A stretch of 25,416 nt of DNA, from NCBI GenBank assembly GCA_937895955.1, contig CALAZI010000093.1:1-25416 (forward strand). Reading direction: 5' to 3'. This document shows positions 22,722-25,416 of the stretch, piece by piece. The notes under the pieces are model-generated. The model saw only the letters and a program-made list of their open reading frames with translations. It was not told the origin of the DNA and searched no databases. The DNA comes from an uncultured Alphaproteobacteria bacterium (GTDB lineage: Bacteria > Pseudomonadota > Alphaproteobacteria > Caulobacterales > Parvularculaceae). Position 1 is the stretch's first letter, and each line of letters starts with the position of its first letter. Made by a program: the position numbers and the translations under genes.

Positions 22722-23972
22722 TCAATCAGCATCCACGGCACCCGGCAATTCGCGCAGGTCGTCGCCTGCGAACAGGCCTAGGCGAGTGACCGCCTTCTCA
22801 ATTGCCTCGCGCAAAAACTCTGTTTCCATGGTCCGGAGGAGCAGGCCCAATTCTTCGAACAGCCTGTCGGTCGGCTGGTCTCGCGCGACTCCGATTTCTT
22901 GCTTCAGATGAACCGCAAATTCTTTCAGGCGGCGGTAGCGCGCGTACTCATCGGCCATATTGATCAGGAAGTCGCGGCGTTTGCGCTGACGGTCGAGGCG
23001 CGCCTCCACTTGGCGCCGAGTTTCGCGCTCTTCATCCTCTAGGCGCTTTTTCTCGGCCACCTCCGCTAAGCGATGCCGAGTGGCGACAGCGGCGGCCGCG
23101 AGCTTGTTCATCGCATCATCCAGATAGTCTTCTAGACAGCCGACCTTGCGGTCTCGCCAGAGGCCGATCAGCGCCTCATGCCGCCATGACGGAAGGGTCG
23201 TATCCTTGAAAGCCATTGAGAGGCGTCCAGACGGCCAGTAATCCCAGGTGCGATATGCCTTTGGCGGACGCGAATAGGCTTGTCCCCATCGAGCTTGCTG
23301 CGCCTCCAATTTCGTCTGCGCCGTCAGCTCGCTCGCGGTCGGTTCGTGTTCCTCCTTGTCTTTGATTTCATGCATACGCCATTCGAAAGGGACCTTATCG
23401 ACGACAATGCGTATTCCGCCTGCGTGTTCCTCGAATCCGTGCCCCCGCAGTTCGGCGGCGCGCGCGAAGGCGTCAATGATCCGCAGGGCGCGATCGACGG
23501 AGCTGTCGCTAACGGTAAGGCAGACACCGTCATTTGGATTAGCCTTCTTGAAGCCCTCGCGGTCCATCTTTGCGGCGCGCAGCGCACGAGCAGTGGCGGC
23601 CGTTATGGCGTGAAGTCTCGGCGGGCGATTATCTGCGACGACGATCGACGGATGCAGTTGGCTGGCGGTGATTGCAGCGACTTGATCCTTCTCGACTTCC
23701 GGCGTGACCACGGCCCACCCGCGCCCATAGATACGAATGGATACTGATCGGCCGTCTTCTTCAGCGACAAGGGCAGGACGTCGAACTTTCTTGCCGTGGG
23801 CCAGCTTAGCCCAATAGCCCAAAGGCGGCGTCGGGATATTGTGCCTTTCGCAGATCTTGCGCAGTCCGACGTTCGACAGTCCGAACGATTTCGCGAGCCG
23901 AGATATCGGCGTCTCCCAGACGAGAGCGTAGAGCTGTTCACGCGTGAAATCGCGACAATGATCAGAAAGCAT
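22722..23972 (-). CDS. Hypothetical protein, N-terminal HTH and coiled coil
   Basis: 416 residues, function unknown. The N-terminal 60 residues (TREQLYALVWETPISRLAKS, GLSNVGLRKICERHNIPTPP, then GYWAKLAHGKK) look like a helix-turn-helix domain seen in many proteobacterial genomic-island proteins of unknown role. The middle is mixed alpha/beta. About residues 290-350 are very rich in Lys, Glu and Arg (VAEKKRLEDEERETRRQVEARL), predicting a coiled coil. A DNA-binding role is inference. It lies beyond the attachment site, in the flanking region, downstream of an AbiE-like pair in the same orientation. Confidence 0.75.
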   Translation of the reverse strand: MLSDHCRDFTREQLYALVWETPISRLAKSFGLSNVGLRKICERHNIPTPPLGYWAKLAHGKKVRRPALVAEEDGRSVSIRIYGRGWAVVTPEVEKDQVAAITASQLHPSIVVADNRPPRLHAITAATARALRAAKMDREGFKKANPNDGVCLTVSDSSVDRALRIIDAFARAAELRGHGFEEHAGGIRIVVDKVPFEWRMHEIKDKEEHEPTASELTAQTKLEAQQARWGQAYSRPPKAYRTWDYWPSGRLSMAFKDTTLPSWRHEALIGLWRDRKVGCLEDYLDDAMNKLAAAAVATRHRLAEVAEKKRLEDEERETRRQVEARLDRQRKRRDFLINMADEYARYRRLKEFAVHLKQEIGVARDQPTDRLFEELGLLLRTMETEFLREAIEKAVTRLGLFAGDDLRELPGAVDAD

Positions 23973-24113
23973 CGCGGCGAGGATCCAAGCGGGCGAGGCC
24001 AGCGCAAGCCGAGAACGCCCGCGACGATGCGTTGCGGCCCATTCGAATGACCGCCGCGGTAGATTTTTCGAGCCGCCAAGTTTCAGCCATCACGATCGTC
24101 ACCACGCCATTCG

Positions 24114-24968
24114 CTATTTGGTCAAGCGACGACAGCTCGGTTCAAGCCAAGCCCAAATCGCCTCGACGACGACCCCAAGCTCAATGTTCTCGAGATTGAT
24201 CGAGTGCGCATAGGCCCGCCATTGAGTGCTTTTTTGCTCGGCAAACGTGACAGTCAGTCCGTCGGGTCGCTCACGCGGAACGGAAGTATTTCGACGCTCG
24301 AAAGTCGCCTTGATCGCGGCGTCAAGATCAGCGCTGTTTATCCTGGTGCTATGCGGGATTGCCCATAGATCGTAGAAGTCTTTCATTCGGCCGTTGATGA
24401 GACCGAGCGCCACCACAGCCTGGAATTTTTCCGCAATCACCGTGGCGGGCGAATAAGCGCGAAGTTTTGCAGTTGGCAGATCAATCAGGGAGGCGTACTC
24501 AATCATGTAGCTGGGGTCAGTGATCGCATCGCCAAAGCCCACATCGATCGTGATCGGTATTTCGGTCTTGCCGAGGAAGGCGATCGTCTTCAGCCGGATG
24601 CCTCCATATTTCTGATCTTCACGAATTGGCGCCGCCGCAAGTCCGTCGACATCGAATACAAGGCCGTCATGAGCGTCGAAGGCGAGTATTTCCTTGAATG
24701 TCGTGATGAGACGATCGCTGTCGGACGCGCCGAACCCAAGAAAATCGACATCACGCGTGAAGCGGCCATGGTCGACTGTCCATAGCGTCACCAGCATGCC
24801 GCCCTTCAGGATGAATTTGTCCGCATGCGTCGAAATCGAAAGGCGATAAATGACTCGTTCGAGGCCGTAAGACACCAGCACGACATTGAACAGGCGCTGT
24901 TCCTGGCGCGCCAGATTGAGAAGTCGTTGGCGCACCGACGCGGCGATATTCGTCGGCGGCTTAGCCAT
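24114..24968 (-). CDS. abiEii: AbiEii-type nucleotidyltransferase toxin
   Basis: 284 residues of the AbiEii/AbiGii family, the toxin half of type IV-class toxin-antitoxin and abortive infection systems; studied members add nucleotides to tRNA. The nucleotidyltransferase motif is visible: KFILKGGMLVTLW (about residues 51-63), with the Gly-Gly, then RFTRDVDFLGFG with the two aspartates Asp73 and Asp75. Later conserved segments are YGGIRLKTIAFL and KLRAYSPATVIAEKFQAVVALG, and MKDFYDLWAI is the usual late motif. The start overlaps the antitoxin gene by 8 nt, so the pair is translationally coupled. Full length. Confidence 0.92.
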   Translation of the reverse strand: MAKPPTNIAASVRQRLLNLARQEQRLFNVVLVSYGLERVIYRLSISTHADKFILKGGMLVTLWTVDHGRFTRDVDFLGFGASDSDRLITTFKEILAFDAHDGLVFDVDGLAAAPIREDQKYGGIRLKTIAFLGKTEIPITIDVGFGDAITDPSYMIEYASLIDLPTAKLRAYSPATVIAEKFQAVVALGLINGRMKDFYDLWAIPHSTRINSADLDAAIKATFERRNTSVPRERPDGLTVTFAEQKSTQWRAYAHSINLENIELGVVVEAIWAWLEPSCRRLTK

Positions 24969-25416
24969 CGGATGTCAGCGCCTCGAGATAGGGGCGGATC
25001 TTCGTCCAGGCGCCGTTTTCGTGGGCTGCCTTCGCGAGGCCGGCCGGCGTCGCTTTTCTTTCCTTGAGCGCGGTGCGGAGACATTCAATCGCGACAGCCT
25101 TGTCCACGAGTCTTGAATTCCTGAAGGCGTCCGCAATCGACTTTTCGACGGAATAGATCGGCACCTTCACGCCGGCGATCGCATGCCGCTCGATTCCCTG
25201 ATGAAGATAGGGCTGCCGAAATCGAACGAAGCGGACGGGCGGATAATCGACCCGCGCAGTCCGGTCCTTGGGGCCGATCGCCACCCACACCGTCCGAGGC
25301 AGCTGATCTGTGAGGCCGTGATAGGCGAGCGCGGAGACAAGGCAGATCGTTCCCTTCGGGATGCGTTTGGCCGTCTCGGCGAGGGACTGATCGACGTCCG
25401 CCTCGGCGCCGGGGAG
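24961..25416 (-). CDS. abiEi: AbiEi-type antitoxin, 5' end outside window
   Basis: The frame is open from the right window edge to the TAA at 24961, giving about 151 residues of the C-terminal part. ICLVSALAYHGLTDQLPR followed by VWVAIGPKDRTAR matches the AbiEi antitoxin core. HAIAGVKVPIYSVEKSIADAF and the final ALKERKATPAGLAKAA segment match the family C-terminus. The N-terminal winged helix that binds the operon promoter is expected beyond 25416. The internal GTG at 25290 is not the true start, because homologous sequence continues upstream of it. AbiEi represses the operon and neutralises AbiEii. Confidence 0.9.
   Translation of the reverse strand, partial: LPGAEADVDQSLAETAKRIPKGTICLVSALAYHGLTDQLPRTVWVAIGPKDRTARVDYPPVRFVRFRQPYLHQGIERHAIAGVKVPIYSVEKSIADAFRNSRLVDKAVAIECLRTALKERKATPAGLAKAAHENGAWTKIRPYLEALTSDG

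Noticed and set aside
22719..22727. Selenocysteine or stop readthrough at the TGA of the 416-residue gene
   Set aside because: No SECIS-like hairpin stands out and the upstream product looks complete; a remnant or separate gene is simpler.

Overview
The window looks like part of an integrative and conjugative element (ICE) in a GC-rich alphaproteobacterium, most likely a Hyphomicrobiales (Rhizobiales) member. The grounds are a DUF3363-type VirD2-like relaxase, a traG-CopG-trbBCDEJLFGI operon followed by DUF2274, DUF736 and an AlpA-like gene, and GC-rich codon use. Genus cannot be fixed from the sequence alone. Product names rest on motifs and family knowledge; no database search was run.

Layout. 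(1) 150-2111: relaxase, with an inverted repeat just upstream. (2) 2341-7784: cargo between relaxase and coupling protein, visibly more AT-rich after about 3460. It holds an Xre/MbcA-like antitoxin and RES toxin pair; a minus-strand gene for a ubiquitin-conjugating (E2)-like domain joined to a SEC-C zinc motif; a divergent HTH-ImmA/IrrE regulator; a PD-(D/E)xK-like protein; and a GNAT-like protein. (3) 7785-8192: non-coding DNA with a 20-bp-phased repeat array and hairpins, directly before traG. (4) 8193-20454: a tightly coupled plus-strand mating-pair-formation operon whose genes mostly overlap by 1-16 nt. It has no recognisable trbK; a 49-codon ORF with ATGA junctions at both ends fills the trbJ-trbL gap. 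(5) 20486-22253: AlpA-like excisionase, convergent tyrosine integrase, candidate integrase arm sites, and the 3' 45 nt of a tRNA-Asp gene starting exactly at the anticodon loop. That fragment is read as the right attachment site and the element boundary. (6) 22254-25416: flanking DNA or a second island, with possible remnants, a hypothetical HTH/coiled-coil protein and an AbiE-type toxin-antitoxin pair whose antitoxin runs off the window.

How it fits together. The relaxase would nick oriT, TraG would couple the relaxosome to the Trb type IV secretion channel, and integrase plus AlpA-like protein would control integration and excision at tRNA-Asp. The cargo is mostly defence or stabilisation type. 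Its most unusual unit is the orphan E2-like/SEC-C protein, divergent from a fused HTH-peptidase regulator with paired operator-like repeats around a TTGACA promoter box. No E1, JAB peptidase, CD-NTase or intact ubiquitin-like gene is next to it. The N-terminus of this protein is unresolved and is described with its alternatives.
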